Source: Scilla litardierei
Lineage: Eukaryota; Streptophyta; Magnoliopsida; Asparagales; Asparagaceae
Assembly: GCA_030789695.1 (NCBI GenBank)
Contig: JAULAV010009184.1
Span: forward strand, 1 to 64,000
Direction of reading: 5' to 3'
DNA length: 64,000 nt
Every line of letters starts with the position of its first letter. The first letter of the stretch is position 1. Shown piece after piece: positions 36,035 to 48,482 of this stretch. Position numbers and translations under genes: made by a program. Under the pieces are notes generated by a model. It was not told where the DNA came from. It searched no databases and worked only from the letters and a program-made list of their open reading frames with translations.

Positions 36035-36053
36035 GTTCCCACAGACGGTTTCA
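36035..36053 (-). other. Primer binding site of element A, mutated
   Basis: Minus strand TGAAACCGTCTGTGGGAAC, two bases from the LTR. The last 13 bases match the D site and the first six are altered (TGGCGC changed to TGAAAC). Confidence 0.75.
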
Positions 36054-36055
36054 AA

Positions 36056-37109
36056 TGTTGCGGGGGTAAAATACGCTAACATTGAATTTATGTTGAAATG
36101 GGAATCATGGTTACAATGATTACAAGTTTTGGGGTGAAGACGAGGTTAATCCCGATTGAACGACCCTTTGTAGGTGGAGACACTGGGTCGCCCGTCAATC
36201 GGAGTAGGTCGCCAGTCTAGTGGAGTAGTTCGACGTGGGTCACTTTGACCACCGGTAGCTGGGACGAACTTCCTGCAAGAGGAGCAACTCGTCAGAAAGG
36301 CTCGGTTGGCTATCAACCATGAGCCTCTCCGATGCTTATGTCAGTTAGTGACTGCTTGGAGAATGTCAGACACGTATGGCGATCTTAGAGGCAGATTGGC
36401 GCTTGCATGGCAAACTAATGTGGAAGGCGCAAATATGTAGAGGATATTAGACCTTGAATATAAGTAGATGTGTTAGGATTTCTTACAGATTAGTCAGCCC
36501 CTTTCTTGTTGGAGGAGAGGGTGTATTTATAGGCTGATGGAGTCGGTTGCTTTAGCTGAGCCGGCGGTGTCAGGGTGTCAGGGGTTTGGCCGAGGATGTC
36601 AGGGCCGAACGTGTCAGACATGCTTTTATAAGAGCCATAAATGTCAGGCGCACTTTTGTCAGGCTATCTGACGACAAAACGGCCATGGGCACTTTCGGCA
36701 GGCTGTCAGGCAGCAAAACGGCCATGGGCGCTTTCGGCAGGCTGTTAAGTGGTGAAGCGGCCAGGTGTGCTTTTGTTAGACTTGTCTATAGTGAAACTGG
36801 CAGTGATACTAGTGGCAAGTCGCCTTCCTCCTTGGGTGAACTTCTTCTGTGTGGAGAGATAGGCAAGCTGCATCTGGGGCGAGCTACTCATGGAATGATC
36901 CGGTGTAGATCGTGTGCGATCAGCCAGAGGGCTCTTCTCTTTGGGTCGATCGACAAGTTCGCCGCTCTGCAGTTGCGGGCGGATCTGAATCCTGGCGAGC
37001 TTGTCCAAGCCTAGGCGAACTAGGTCTCATTGTGGAGATTCGGCAGGCCATGACTTGGGCTTCGATCATACGGGCCTAGATCGACTGGGCCGATCTTAAG
37101 GTCATAACA
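36056..37109 (-). repeat. 5' LTR of element A
   Basis: Plus strand begins 'tgttgcgggggtaaa' and ends 'aaggtcataaca'; that is, TG...CA on the minus strand. TATA box TATAAATA at 36524-36531 (minus). Within it, 36630-36800 holds about four ~40-bp tandem units ('gccatgggc', 'tttcggcaggctg'). No second LTR is found at the left end of A. Confidence 0.82.
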
Positions 37110-39430
37110 AATATCATTTAATAAAAAGATCCATAACTTCCCGAAAATGTAGAAAAATAGCCATGAGCTAAGAAAAATCGACAAAAATGTCCGTCGGAAC
37201 CAGGAGATCACCATTTTTAACTGAATAATAAGAGAAGACCAAATTACGTTATAAAAATTAGATCATTTAAAATAAAAATTATATCATACAGAAAATGTAG
37301 AAAATAGCTCGGAGCTCAGAAAAATAAAAAAAATTCTGTTGGAAACGGGAGATCGCCAACTTCAACTGAAAAAATAAAAGAAGAAAAAATTAGGCCAAAA
37401 ATCATATCATTTAATAAAATGATACATATTTGCCATAAAATGTAGAAAATAGCACCGAGCTTTGAAAAGTCCACACATGTCCATTGGAACCAGGAGATCG
37501 CAACATACAACTGAAAAATAGAAGACTAAATTAGGCCAAAAAACAATATAATTTAATAAAAAGATTCATATCTTCAAGAAAATGTAAAAACCCCAAAGCT
37601 AAGAAAATTCCGCAAAAATATCTGTTGGAACCGAGAGATCGACATATTCAACTGAAAAATATGAGAAAACAAAATTAGGCTGCAAAAATCTTGTCATCTA
37701 AGAAAGAGATCCATATCTTTAATAAAATGTAGAAAATAGCCCGGAGCTTAGAAAAATCAGCAAAATATCCGTTAGAACAGGGAGATCGCCAAATTCAACT
37801 GAAAATAAGAGAAGAAAAACTTAGTCTATAAAATCATATAATTTAATAAAATGATTCATATCTTCAATAAACTGTAGAAATAGTTCCGAGTTTCGAAAAA
37901 TCCGCAAAAATGGTCGTTGGATCAGGGCGATCGACATCTTCAACTAAAAATCAAAGAAAACAAAATTAGGCAATAAAAATCATATCATTTAACTTAAAGA
38001 TTCATCTCTTACAGAAAATTTAGAAATAGCCCGAAGCTCAGAAAAATCTGCAAAAATGTCAATTGGAACTGGGCGATCGTCATCTTCAATGAAAAAATAA
38101 GAGAAGACAAAATTAGGCCTAAATATCATATCATTTAATAAAACGATCTATAACTTCACGAAAATAAAGAAAAGTAATACCGAGCACATAAAAGATGCCA
38201 AATTATCCGTTGGAATCAGGAAAGTGCCATCTTCAATAGAAAAAATTAGAGAAGACAAATTAGGCTATAAAAATCATATCACTTAATATAAAAATCCATA
38301 TCTTCCAGAAAATTTAGAAAATAGTCCGGATCTTAGGAAATTCGCACAAATGTTTGGTGGAAATGATAGATCAATATCTTCAACTGAAAAAAGAGAAGAC
38401 TATATTAGGCCAAAAAATCAAATCATTTAATAAAAAGATCCATAATTTCCCGAAAATGTAGGAAAAATAGTCCCAAGCTCAGAAATATCTGCAAAAATAT
38501 CTGTTGGAAACAGGAGATTGACATCTTAAAGTGAAAAAAATAAGAGAAAACAAAATTAGGCTAAAGATCATATCATTTAATAAAAAATCCACATCTTCAA
38601 TAAAATATAGAAAATAGCACCAAGCTCAGAAAAATCCGCAAAAAAAGTCCGTTGGAACCTGGAGATAGCCATTTTCAACTGAAAAGTAAGAGAAGACAAA
38701 ATTAGGCTACCAAAATCATATCATTTAATCTAAAGATATATATCTTACAGAAAATTTAGAAAATAGCCCGGAGCTCAGAAAATCTGCAAAAATGTCCGTT
38801 TGGAACCGGGAGATCGCCATATTCGTCTGAAAAATATGTGAAGATAAAATTAGGCCAACAAATAAAATTATTTGATAAGAAGATCCTTATCTTCTAGAAA
38901 ATGTAGAAAATAGCCTCAAGATCAAAATAATCGTCAAAAATCTCCGTTGAAACTGTGAGAACGCCATCTTCAACTAAAAAAATAAGAGAAGATAACATTA
39001 GGCCAAAATATCATATCATTTAATTAAATCATCCATTTCTTTCATATAATGAAGAAAAATAGCCACAGCTGGAAAAAATAAGTAAAAAAGTCTGCTAGAA
39101 CAGGTAGATCGCAATATTCAACTAAAAAAATAAGAGAAGAAAAATGTAGGATATAAAAATCATATCATTTAATAAAAAATTCATATCTTCCATAAAATGT
39201 TGAAAATAGCACCGAGCTTCGAAAAATTCGAAAAAAATTTCGTTGGGACCGGAAGATCGCCATCTTCAACTGAAAAATAAGAGTAGACAAAATTAGGCCA
39301 AAAATAAAATTTAATAAAAATATCCATATCTTCAAGAAAATTTAGAAAATAGCCCCGAGTTCAGAATAATATGCAAAAATATCCGTAGGAATTGGGAGAT
39401 TGCCATCTTCAATTGAAAAATAGGAGATTG
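37110..39430. repeat. ~146-bp satellite array, right block
   Basis: About 16 monomers. 'tcattta' or a close variant recurs at 37113, 37262, 37407, 37550, 37694, 37837, 37984, 38128, 38279, 38421, 38571, 38721, 38867, 39016, 39161 and 39308, a mean of 146 bp. Monomers differ from one another by many substitutions and short indels, so the array is old. No gene. Confidence 0.92.
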
Positions 39431-39660
39431 ACATCGTCGATTAATCTAGTCAAATACGTTAAAAATCAACTTCAAGATTAGCCCTAACCCTCCTTATTTT
39501 AGAGAATGGCAACTATTGGTTCTTTATTAAAGTTGTTGAGCACACTCAAGCTATGTCATAGATACTTTATGGAAACCAACTTCTCAATACATGAGATGTA
39601 GTCAAGACTTAAACCAAACCGTCAAGTCGTACCCATACACCGAGCGCCGTCGTAAGTTAG

Positions 39661-42067
39661 TGAAGGGTTTTGGCAGACTCTCAGAGCTCAGATCTGTGCA
39701 CGTCCTAAGTCAGACGGACCACAGAGGCATAAAGCACAGCGAAAAATTAAAACTATCTAGCTAAACAATTTAGCTAGGCCCACAGAGAGCCAGAACCTAG
39801 CCCAATCTATGCCAACTTGGGGTGGATCTGACCACCCCAAGAGGGATCAATTCTACTGCGACGAAATTAAATTACATTAAAATTACTTAGAGAACATACC
39901 CAGAATCTCAACCCTTGGGCGTGCAAGATGTACCGCATCGTCTTCTGACGATCCTCGTAGCCGAACCGTCTTGACCTGATCCACCCGAGCCGCCTCGCAT
40001 CTTCGAACCGATCTGCCCGAGCCGACACCCGTCTCCAAGCCAATCACATGCGGTAGAAGGTTTCACTTGAGTAGACCCGCGTCTTAGGCGTCTGGATCTA
40101 AATCCAAACCCCTTTCGTAGTCTTGCTAGGACTAGTTGGGAGAATAGGAAGAAGAGAGAAAGAATAGTTTAGTCGTAGGTCGAGCTTGCTCTAAAATTAG
40201 GAGCTACTCGATCGAAGACTTGGTGCATTTTTCAACGAAGAAAGTGCACCCCTACTTATATAGGGAGTCGGCACTTCTCTTTTCATTGCGAGCAATGTGG
40301 GACAAAACAAATAGAAGAAAAATTAATTAAGCTAATTTAGCTTAATTGAAGTTTTAATAAGCCTTTCATAAAGGCCAACTTCAACGAATTAATTCTCTTT
40401 ATCCATTAAACTTTGGACACCAAACAAGCTATCAATTCGAAGGGCTTCGAATGGTGAACGCGTAGGAACGAGTGACGACGAATTTCGACTTCGTTTGACC
40501 CCTCAAACAAATGCCCAAAGATGGCAAAAAAATCAATTTTCGTAGCCGTCATAGAGGGGTTTCAAAAACCCCTACAAATTAAGTTGCGAGTGTGCCCGCT
40601 AGGCTTAGCGGGCGTGCCCGCCTAAGGTAAGGAGGGCGGGCGGTCGGCCCACTGGGCAGCGGGCGCTCGCCTGCTGCAACCCGCGGGATGCGCCCATTGC
40701 TGCAGCGGGCACGTGCCCGCTGCAACCAGTGGACCGTGCCCACTGAGTAGTGGGCATGTGCCCGTTTACCCCTCATGGATAGGTCCGTTAGCCTAAGTGG
40801 GTCTAACTCACTTTGCCTCAGACTGTTTTTACGTTTCTGGGCTCGTTTGAGCTCCGATTTGGATGCAGTTTAAACCTGTGTTTAAACCGAGATGATCCCA
40901 TTACCCAGGTAACCCTTTCCAATGCTTTTGTTCCCACAAATATTGTCGTAAACAATTTACGACATGTTTAATCTTTGTTTGCATCGAATGCAACCATGTC
41001 CCTAATGCATCTACGACTTAGTCTCATAACTAGCTTGTGAACATCAACTATTCCATTTCATTGAATGAGAATCTCTTATTAATCTTCCTATTACTAAGAC
41101 ACGAACGCTACTCGGTGTGAGACCCTACAGCCTGACCTTACTATAGGTTGGGGCTTGAAACCCCTAGACGACAGTCAACACGAGCAGTAGTTGTCGTCCC
41201 TGTTTCAGAATCATCATAATGTGATTGGCCCATTGACAAAAGTATCGTTGGGTTTACATTGGCTGTGTCAGTGATGAATACCGTTAGCTATAATCCCTTG
41301 ATCAAGATTGTGTCTCTGTTGGCCTAGGATATGGTTTACTGTCAACCCCATTAGACAACATTGGTCAGTATACGACAGTTTTTGATGTATTCACGTTGTA
41401 CATCTTACAACGTACCCCGGCCGAGGATTAACACAAAGACCGTACTGAGCATATGAAACTAACTTCCCTTTAACGGAAGAGACGAATCCCATCATAGTCA
41501 TCTACTCGCCGCGAGAGGTTCAGGTGTAACCCAACCTAAGATCTTTCAGCAGGCCTAGCCTCGAAGCTAGATCTAGGTCTAAGCGACACTGTTCACTCAT
41601 AGGTTAGTACAAATGACTTCAGGTCTTAAGGACCAGCTTACCTATCATCACCCTATAGTTATTATAGACAGTTTAGTTAAATTTTAACCATATAATAACT
41701 CTATGTTGGTCGTTCAGTGAACTCATTCTTCAATGAGCACCTGTGTCTACTTCACCAAGTAGAATGACTATGAGATCATCATTACCTTAAGGTAAGACAA
41801 AGATACAATGGTCTGTCCGATGTGCCGATATCCAGTTCTCGACACATCTATGACCACGAACCATTTAAGACTTAAGTTTTTATTCCGTCACTTACTACTC
41901 ATAATCGAGATCTTATCTGGATACGTAAGGACCTAACTATAAGTCTGTGGACACTATCTAAGTATATCATTCAAACAAATTCATACTTAGGATAATGGAT
42001 ACCATATATCATATTAACAAGACGTACACTTAGGATAAATCGCCTTATGGGCATATATCCTCCTACA
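39661..42067 (-). repeat. 3' LTR of element E
   Basis: Plus strand begins 'tgaagggttttggcag' and ends 'tatcctcctaca'. TATA box CTATATAAG at 40255-40263 (minus). A GC-rich palindromic block lies at 40590-40760 on otherwise AT-rich sequence. Confidence 0.9.
40590..40760. repeat. GCCCGCT/AGCGGGC palindrome cluster in the E LTR
   Basis: Contains GCCCGCT (40594-40600) facing AGCGGGC (40607-40613), a perfect 24-bp palindrome at 40701-40724 (centre GGGCAC/GTGCCC), and GCCCACT facing AGTGGGC near 40738-40755. The partner block in the other LTR (47050-47260) keeps the words but has lost the long palindrome. Confidence 0.85.
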
Positions 42068-43329
42068 TCTCCCACTTGTGCCTAGGCTATTTATCTCGAT
42101 ATCTTATACCGTTATAGCATATCAGTCACATTGGACATTTATATGACAAACCTAAGAGTGGATTTACTAACGAGTATCTATATTGCATTTTAATTGATTA
42201 GTATTTATACATCTCTTGATCACACAAGGTTAATCCTTGAAAAATGATTTGGATCAATTTTCCTTTCTTTGTATAGTAATAATTAGCTCATACAATCTAG
42301 ATGTAGGGTCTAACATTTCTATAAGTCAGTCTCAACTCATTCCAATCTTCTTGTGTCAATATGTCAAGTACATACATGACACACTAAGTCTTTATATATT
42401 CGATTGAATCAAAAATATTTTGATTTAATGTTTTATATAGATGATTCAAATAAGTTTGGAAACCTTTTTAGTTAGTCCGAGAAACCGGAACTAAGTATAT
42501 GAGCTAGCTCCCACTGACTTTAAGAATTATCGGGTTAAGTACTTCAATTATATATCTAAATCATATTTAGACTATATATATGAAGACCGTAACCATTTGA
42601 TATATGCTTAGATGGAACGTACTAGTGTCAGGTTGGGTTTGACGAATGAGTCAAATCAAGATTGGCTTAAGGAATCTTGACATTGACTTACTCAGCCAAA
42701 CGTCCTACACTGTGCCTTTCCCTTAACTATATTTAATAATAACTTTTAAGAATCAAATGTCGTTTATTGAGAATTAATCTTAATATGCGTATAATTGTGA
42801 TCACACACAATTTATACGCTCCTGGAATTTATACTTAACTATCGACTGGCTATAACATTAAGTCAGCTCCAAACAATCAATATTTTCTGAAGCTCTGCTT
42901 CATAGTTTGAGAATTTATGCAACCAACTCAGATAGCCACATTCACAGAACTTTAAGCCATTCTTAACAAATCACAATTTCAAAAGAAAGCACATTTCCCG
43001 AGACATTTATTCAAACAACGGATTCATAAAAATAAATCATAATTTGTTTATCAAATAAACCTTAAGTGTAAATCACTCAATCATTGTTTTAACTTTAAGG
43101 AACAATGAATTATATTCATAAAAGGAAATAAGTATCGGCGCCTTCTTCTTCATGTCTCTTGAAGTCCTCGCACGGCCCTAGCAGCAACGATTGCTCAGAT
43201 GCCGACCATCCTTGGAACTTCTTCCTACCTCTGCTTCATATCAGCCACTGTATATATTACACAGATGTCTTAGTATCTCATACTATGTGATAAAGTATTT
43301 ATGGAAATAATTATGCTTTATTGAATTTA
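42068..43329. other. Interior of element E between gag and 3' LTR: no pol
   Basis: About 1.26 kb, AT-rich. Next to the LTR is the purine tract (minus 'aagtgggaga', 42068-42077). I find no integrase, RT or RNase H motif on the minus strand. This is where ~3.5 kb of pol would lie in a complete element. Confidence 0.7.
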
Positions 43330-44205
43330 ATTTTTTGTACCTGAGGTAGAGGCAACGGTATGCCCCTTCTTCTTTTCTGTAAGGTAAACCTTGTAGTTCC
43401 TCTTTCAATGGCCCATCTTATGACAGTGACAGCACTCAGATTTCGACGAGGTCCCTTTCATCATCTTCTTCCCCTTCTTCACATTGACAGGTTGTGGGAC
43501 CTACCTCTTCTTACCCTTGCCTTTCGGCTGGTCTGAAGAAGCAGAGCCAACAACCAACGCAGTCGGTTTCTTCTCGATTTCCTCAAACTGCCTAAGCATG
43601 TTGAGGAGACCGGGAAGATCCGTTTCAATACTGTTCATAATGAAACCAGTAATGAAAGGCTTGAAGTCCGTGGTTAAAGACCTAAGGATGATGTCCATGG
43701 ACATCTCATTGTCCAGGACAAATCCCAAATGGGCGACGTCTTCTACGTACTTGATCATCTTAATAACATGATCTTATACGGGCCCTGTCTCCACCTTTGC
43801 GCCCCAGAGGTTGCTCGTGGCTTCAAACTTGGCAGCTCTAGACCGCTTGTCATTTAACTCTTCTGCATTCAGAAGAATGATTTGAACATCCAAATGTCCA
43901 TGCTTCCTCTGCAGTTCGTTATTCATTGAAGCCAGAGTAAGGCACCTGGCCTTCTCTGCATCTCTCTTGTACAGCTTGTATGATTCCTTTTCCTCGGGAG
44001 TTGCATCTTCGTCTGGCTTTTTAAGAGGGTCCTTGAACAGCACGTATCCAATCCTGGCTAGAGAAAGGACTAACTTAATGGTTCTAAGCCAATCCTTATA
44101 GTTTGTTCCATCAAGCACATTCTTCTCTATCATATACTTAAGACCCGAATCCATTCTGCAATTCAGTAGACACTTAGTCAGTATATGTTCGTTGTATAGT
44201 TTCAA
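43330..44205 (-). pseudogene. gag of element E
   Basis: Copia gag start region reads NVLDGTNYKDWLRTIKLVL (about 44120-44060), followed by an acidic linker (DATPEEKESYKLY). One in-frame stop at 43774-43776 splits it; the same frame continues with MIKYVEDVAHLGFVLDNE and SLTTDFKPFITGF to a basic KGKGKKR end at 43501. The knuckle follows beyond further stops as CHCHKMGHWKRNY, where the last cysteine has become tyrosine. Probable starts are 44205 or the methionine before DSGLKYM (about 44155). The rest of the element is non-coding, so this was its only protein. Confidence 0.82.
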
Positions 44206-46114
44206 TGATTTTTAATAAAACTATGTTCTCCCACTAAATTTATTAAAGCCATAATAATAAACAGTTTATTATACAATAACATTTCTGAGAGAGGGATCTG
44301 ACTACCCTGAGTCTGACAACCTTGAGTGTGTCCAACAAGTTGTTTGACTCTGCAGTCGGTAGACGAACTCATTGTCAATCATATTAAATATGATTCCATG
44401 TCGATTTTTAACCCTAGTCATTTGTGTTCATGAGTGTGCTCATCCAAAATCACAATGGCTAGCCTAGTCGGACCCTTGTTTTCGTGTCTAGCCTGACTCG
44501 CCCCTAGCGCGCGGTGTATGCACGACACGTCGGTTTGGGTCAGGTCTTAGACTACATCTTTGGATAGACTTACGCCTGCACTCGGTGTATGCACGAGATG
44601 AAGGTTTGAATCAGGTCAAGATGTTATCAAGAAATCGGTTTCTATAAGGCTACCATGTCACAGCTTGAGTGTAGCTCAACAACCGTCACACGGGTCTTAC
44701 AGTTGCCAACTCATAAAACAAGGAGGGCTACGATTTATCTTGAACAAGATTATTATCGTATTTGACTTAGGTATAGTCAATGGACTTATACAGTCATGAT
44801 TCGACTCCTTGCGGTCCAGTGGACACGGCCAGGGAATTGACTAAGCCAGGACCACTTGGCCCCTAGACTAGCTAGGGTGGTCCAGCAAACTTAGCCAAAC
44901 TCATTAAACGACATCATGATCCATTGAAGGAGGTTCATCAATTCTATGTTCATCCATCAACTAAATGGATTTTAATTAATACTAGTTAATCCTTATCTAC
45001 TAGTGGATCCTAATATTCGAAATTTTTATGGATTTGTTGAACAATTTTTATTAGATCCGTATTTACTATAAGGTTCTTATGTTCATCGTGCTACCCCAAT
45101 CTTATTAAGATTTTAATAAAACAATAACAACATTTTACAAAATTACTCATTTAATGATAATCATCATTTAAATAATTTATGATAATGATTGTCAATAAAA
45201 GGGACTACGCTAATCTGGTATTAGGTTTTAATATTGTATTTGTTCATTTAAAACGTAGCATGTCACTAGTCATTAAAATTATACCTTATAAAGTTTTAAT
45301 CAATTAATGGCTAATCTTAAGGGTTCATGAATACTATATTCATCATGTCCATTATAACATAAACCAACTAATTTAATCACATAAATTAAAGAATCAATAA
45401 AGTGACATACAATGAGAACATGCAAGTTATAATTATCTACAACATAATTAAATAACTTGCAAATCTAAAATTTAACATTTAAATTTAAAGATCTTAAATT
45501 TTAAATCTTGAAGCACTTTTATCATATAAAATTTAGGTTTCATAAAATTATCAAATAATTTTAAATTCAAAGCTAAGCTTTAAAATTTAATGAAACATTT
45601 CTAAGATTAATATATCGCATAAAATAATCTTGAAACCCATATGTAATTAAAAGAAATAAATTTGTAATTCCATCTCATGGGAATAAAATTTTTCTTTATG
45701 TTACATATACTTTAAAACAATTTTAAAAAATTTTAAAATCGTTTGAAGTTAATTTTAAAATTTTCAGATAAAGTTTAAACACTTTCAACCTTTATGTAAC
45801 TAAAAGAAATAAATGTTCAATATAATCTCATGAAATAAAATTTTTTCTTCATGTTACATAAACTTTAAAAACTTTTAAATTATTTTATCTTATAAAATTA
45901 AATTTTAAAAGGCATTTAAACTTAGAAGACCTATTAAATTTATCGCATAAAATTTAAAACATCCCCTAAAAAAAATTTCATGTTACAAAACAATTTTAAA
46001 ACACAAAAAAATATTAAACAAATTTTAACATAAAGTTAAAATGTCCGTATGTTCAAAACAAGCAATTTAAAGAATTTAAAATCGTTGCAAATATAGATCT
46101 AGAAGCATAACGAA
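44206..46114. other. Leader of element E: no gene
   Basis: About 1.9 kb of AT-rich sequence between PBS and gag, with long A/T runs at 45440-46080. Near 44310 it contains a 'ttgttggacacactcaagg'-type word (minus). Related words recur in G at 39531, 51491, 51945 and 52085. Confidence 0.7.
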
Positions 46115-46126
46115 GCTCTGATACCA
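46115..46126 (-). other. Primer binding site of element E
   Basis: Minus strand TGGTATCAGAGC, one base from the LTR; initiator Met tRNA type. Confidence 0.9.
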
Positions 46127-48482
46127 CTGAAGGGTTTTGGCAGACCCTCAGAGCTCAGATCTGTGCCCATCCTAAGTCGGACGGACCACAGAGGCATAAA
46201 GCACAGCGGAAAATTAAAATTATCTAGCTAAACAATTTAGCTAGGCCCTGGGAGAGCCAGAACCTAGCCTGATCTATGCCAACTTGGGGTGGATCTTACC
46301 ACCCCAAGAGGGATCTATTCTACTGCGAAGAAATTAAATTGCACTAAAATTAATTAGAGAACATACCCGGAATCCCAAAACTGGGGCGAGCAAGATGTAC
46401 GGCACCATGTTCTGACGATCCTCGTAGCCGAATCGCCTTGACTCGATCCACCCGAGCCGCCTCGCACCTTCGAACCGATCTGCTCGAGCCGACACCCGTC
46501 TCCAAGCCGATCACACGCAGTAGAAGGTTTCACTTGAGTAGACCCGCATCTTAGACGCCTGGATCCGAATCCAAACCTATTTCGTAGTTTTGCTAGGACT
46601 AGTCGTGAGAATAGAAAGAAGAGAGAAAGAATAGTTTAGTCGTAGATCGAGCTTGCTCTAAAATCCGGAGCTACTCGATCGAAGACTTGGTGCATTTTTC
46701 AACGAAGATAGTGCACCCATATTTATATAGGGAGTCGGCACTTCTCTTTTTGTTGCGAGTAATGTGGGACAAAACAAATAGAAGAGAAATTAATTAAGCT
46801 AATTTAGCTTAATTGAAGTTTTAGTAAGCCTTTCATAAAGGCCAACTTCAACAAATTATTCTCTTTATCCATTAAACTTTGGACACCAAACAAGCTATCA
46901 ATTCGAAGGGCTTCGAATGGTGAACGCATAGGAATGAATGGCGACAAATTTCGACTTCGTTTGACCCTTCAAACAATTGCCCAAAGATGGACAAAAAATC
47001 AAGTTTCGTAGCCGTCATAGAGGGGTTTCAAAAAAACCCTACAACTTAAGTTGCGGGCGCGCCCGCTAGGCTTAGCAGGCATGCCTACCCAAGGCAATGA
47101 GGGCGGGCAGCCGGCCCGCTGGGCAGCGAGCGCGCCCATTGTTGCCAGCAAGCTATACCCATTGAGCAGGGGGTCCTGCGCCCGCTGCAACCAGCGGGCT
47201 GTGCCCGCTGCAACCAGCAGGTCGTGCCCACTGAGTAGCAGGCGTGCGCCCATTTACCCCTCGTGGATGGGCTCATTAGCCCAAGTGGGTCTAACCCACT
47301 TTGCCTCGGACTGTTTTTACGTTTCTGGGCTCATTTGAGCTCCGATCTGGACGCGGTTTGAACCTGTGTTTAGACCGGACGATCCCAATAACTAGGTAAC
47401 CCTTTCCAATGCTTTTGTTCCTACAAATATTGTCGTAACCAATTTACGACACGTTTAATCTTTGTTTGCATCGAATGCAACCATGTCCCTATTGCATCTA
47501 CGACTTAGTCTCACAACTAGCTTGTGAACATCAACTATTCCATTTCACCGAATGAATATCTCTTATTAATCTTCCTATTACTAAGACACGAACTCTACTC
47601 CGTGTGAGACCCTACTGCCTGACCTTACTATAGGTTGGGGCTCGAAACCCCTAGACGACGGTCACCACGAGCAATAGTTGTCGTCCCTGTTTCAGAATCA
47701 TCATAACGTGATCGACCCATTGACAAAAGTATCGTTGGGTTTACATTGGCTGTGTCAGTGATGAATACCGTTAGCTATAGTCCCTTTGTCAAGACTGTGT
47801 CTCTGTTGGCCTAGGGTATGTCTTACTATCAATCCCATTAGACATCATTGGTCAGTATACGTCGGCCTTTGATGTATTCATGTTATACATCTTACAACGC
47901 ACCCCGGTCGAGGATTAACACAAAGACCGTACTGAGCCTGTGATACTAACTTCCCTTTAACGGAAGAGACGAATCCCATCTTAGTCATCTACTCGCCTCG
48001 AGAGCTTCAGGTGTAACCCAACCTAAGATCTTTCAGCATGCCTAGCCTCGAAGCTAAATCGTAGGTCTAAGCGACACTGTTCACTCACAGGTTAGTACAA
48101 ATGACTTCAGGTCTTAAGGACCAGCTTACCTATCATCACCCTAGAGTTATTATAGACAATTTAGTTAAAGTTTAACCATATAATAACTCTATGTTGGTTG
48201 TTCAGTGAACTCATTCTTCGATGAGCACCTGTTTCTCGTCTCCGACTTCACCAAGTTGAATGACTATGAGATCATCATTACCCTAAGGTAAGACGAAGAC
48301 ACAATAGTCTGTCCGATGTGGCGATATCCAGTTCTCGACACATCTATGACCACGAACCGTTTAAGACTTAAGTTTCTATTCGGTCACTTACTACTCATAA
48401 TCGAGATCTTATCTGGATACGTAAGGACCTAACTATAAGTATATGGACATTATCTAAGTATATCATTCAAACGAATTCATAC

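Noticed and set aside
40579..40776. Arg/Ala-rich frames in the GC palindrome block of the E LTR
   Set aside because: Palindromic GC words keep all frames open; the partner LTR encodes a different product.
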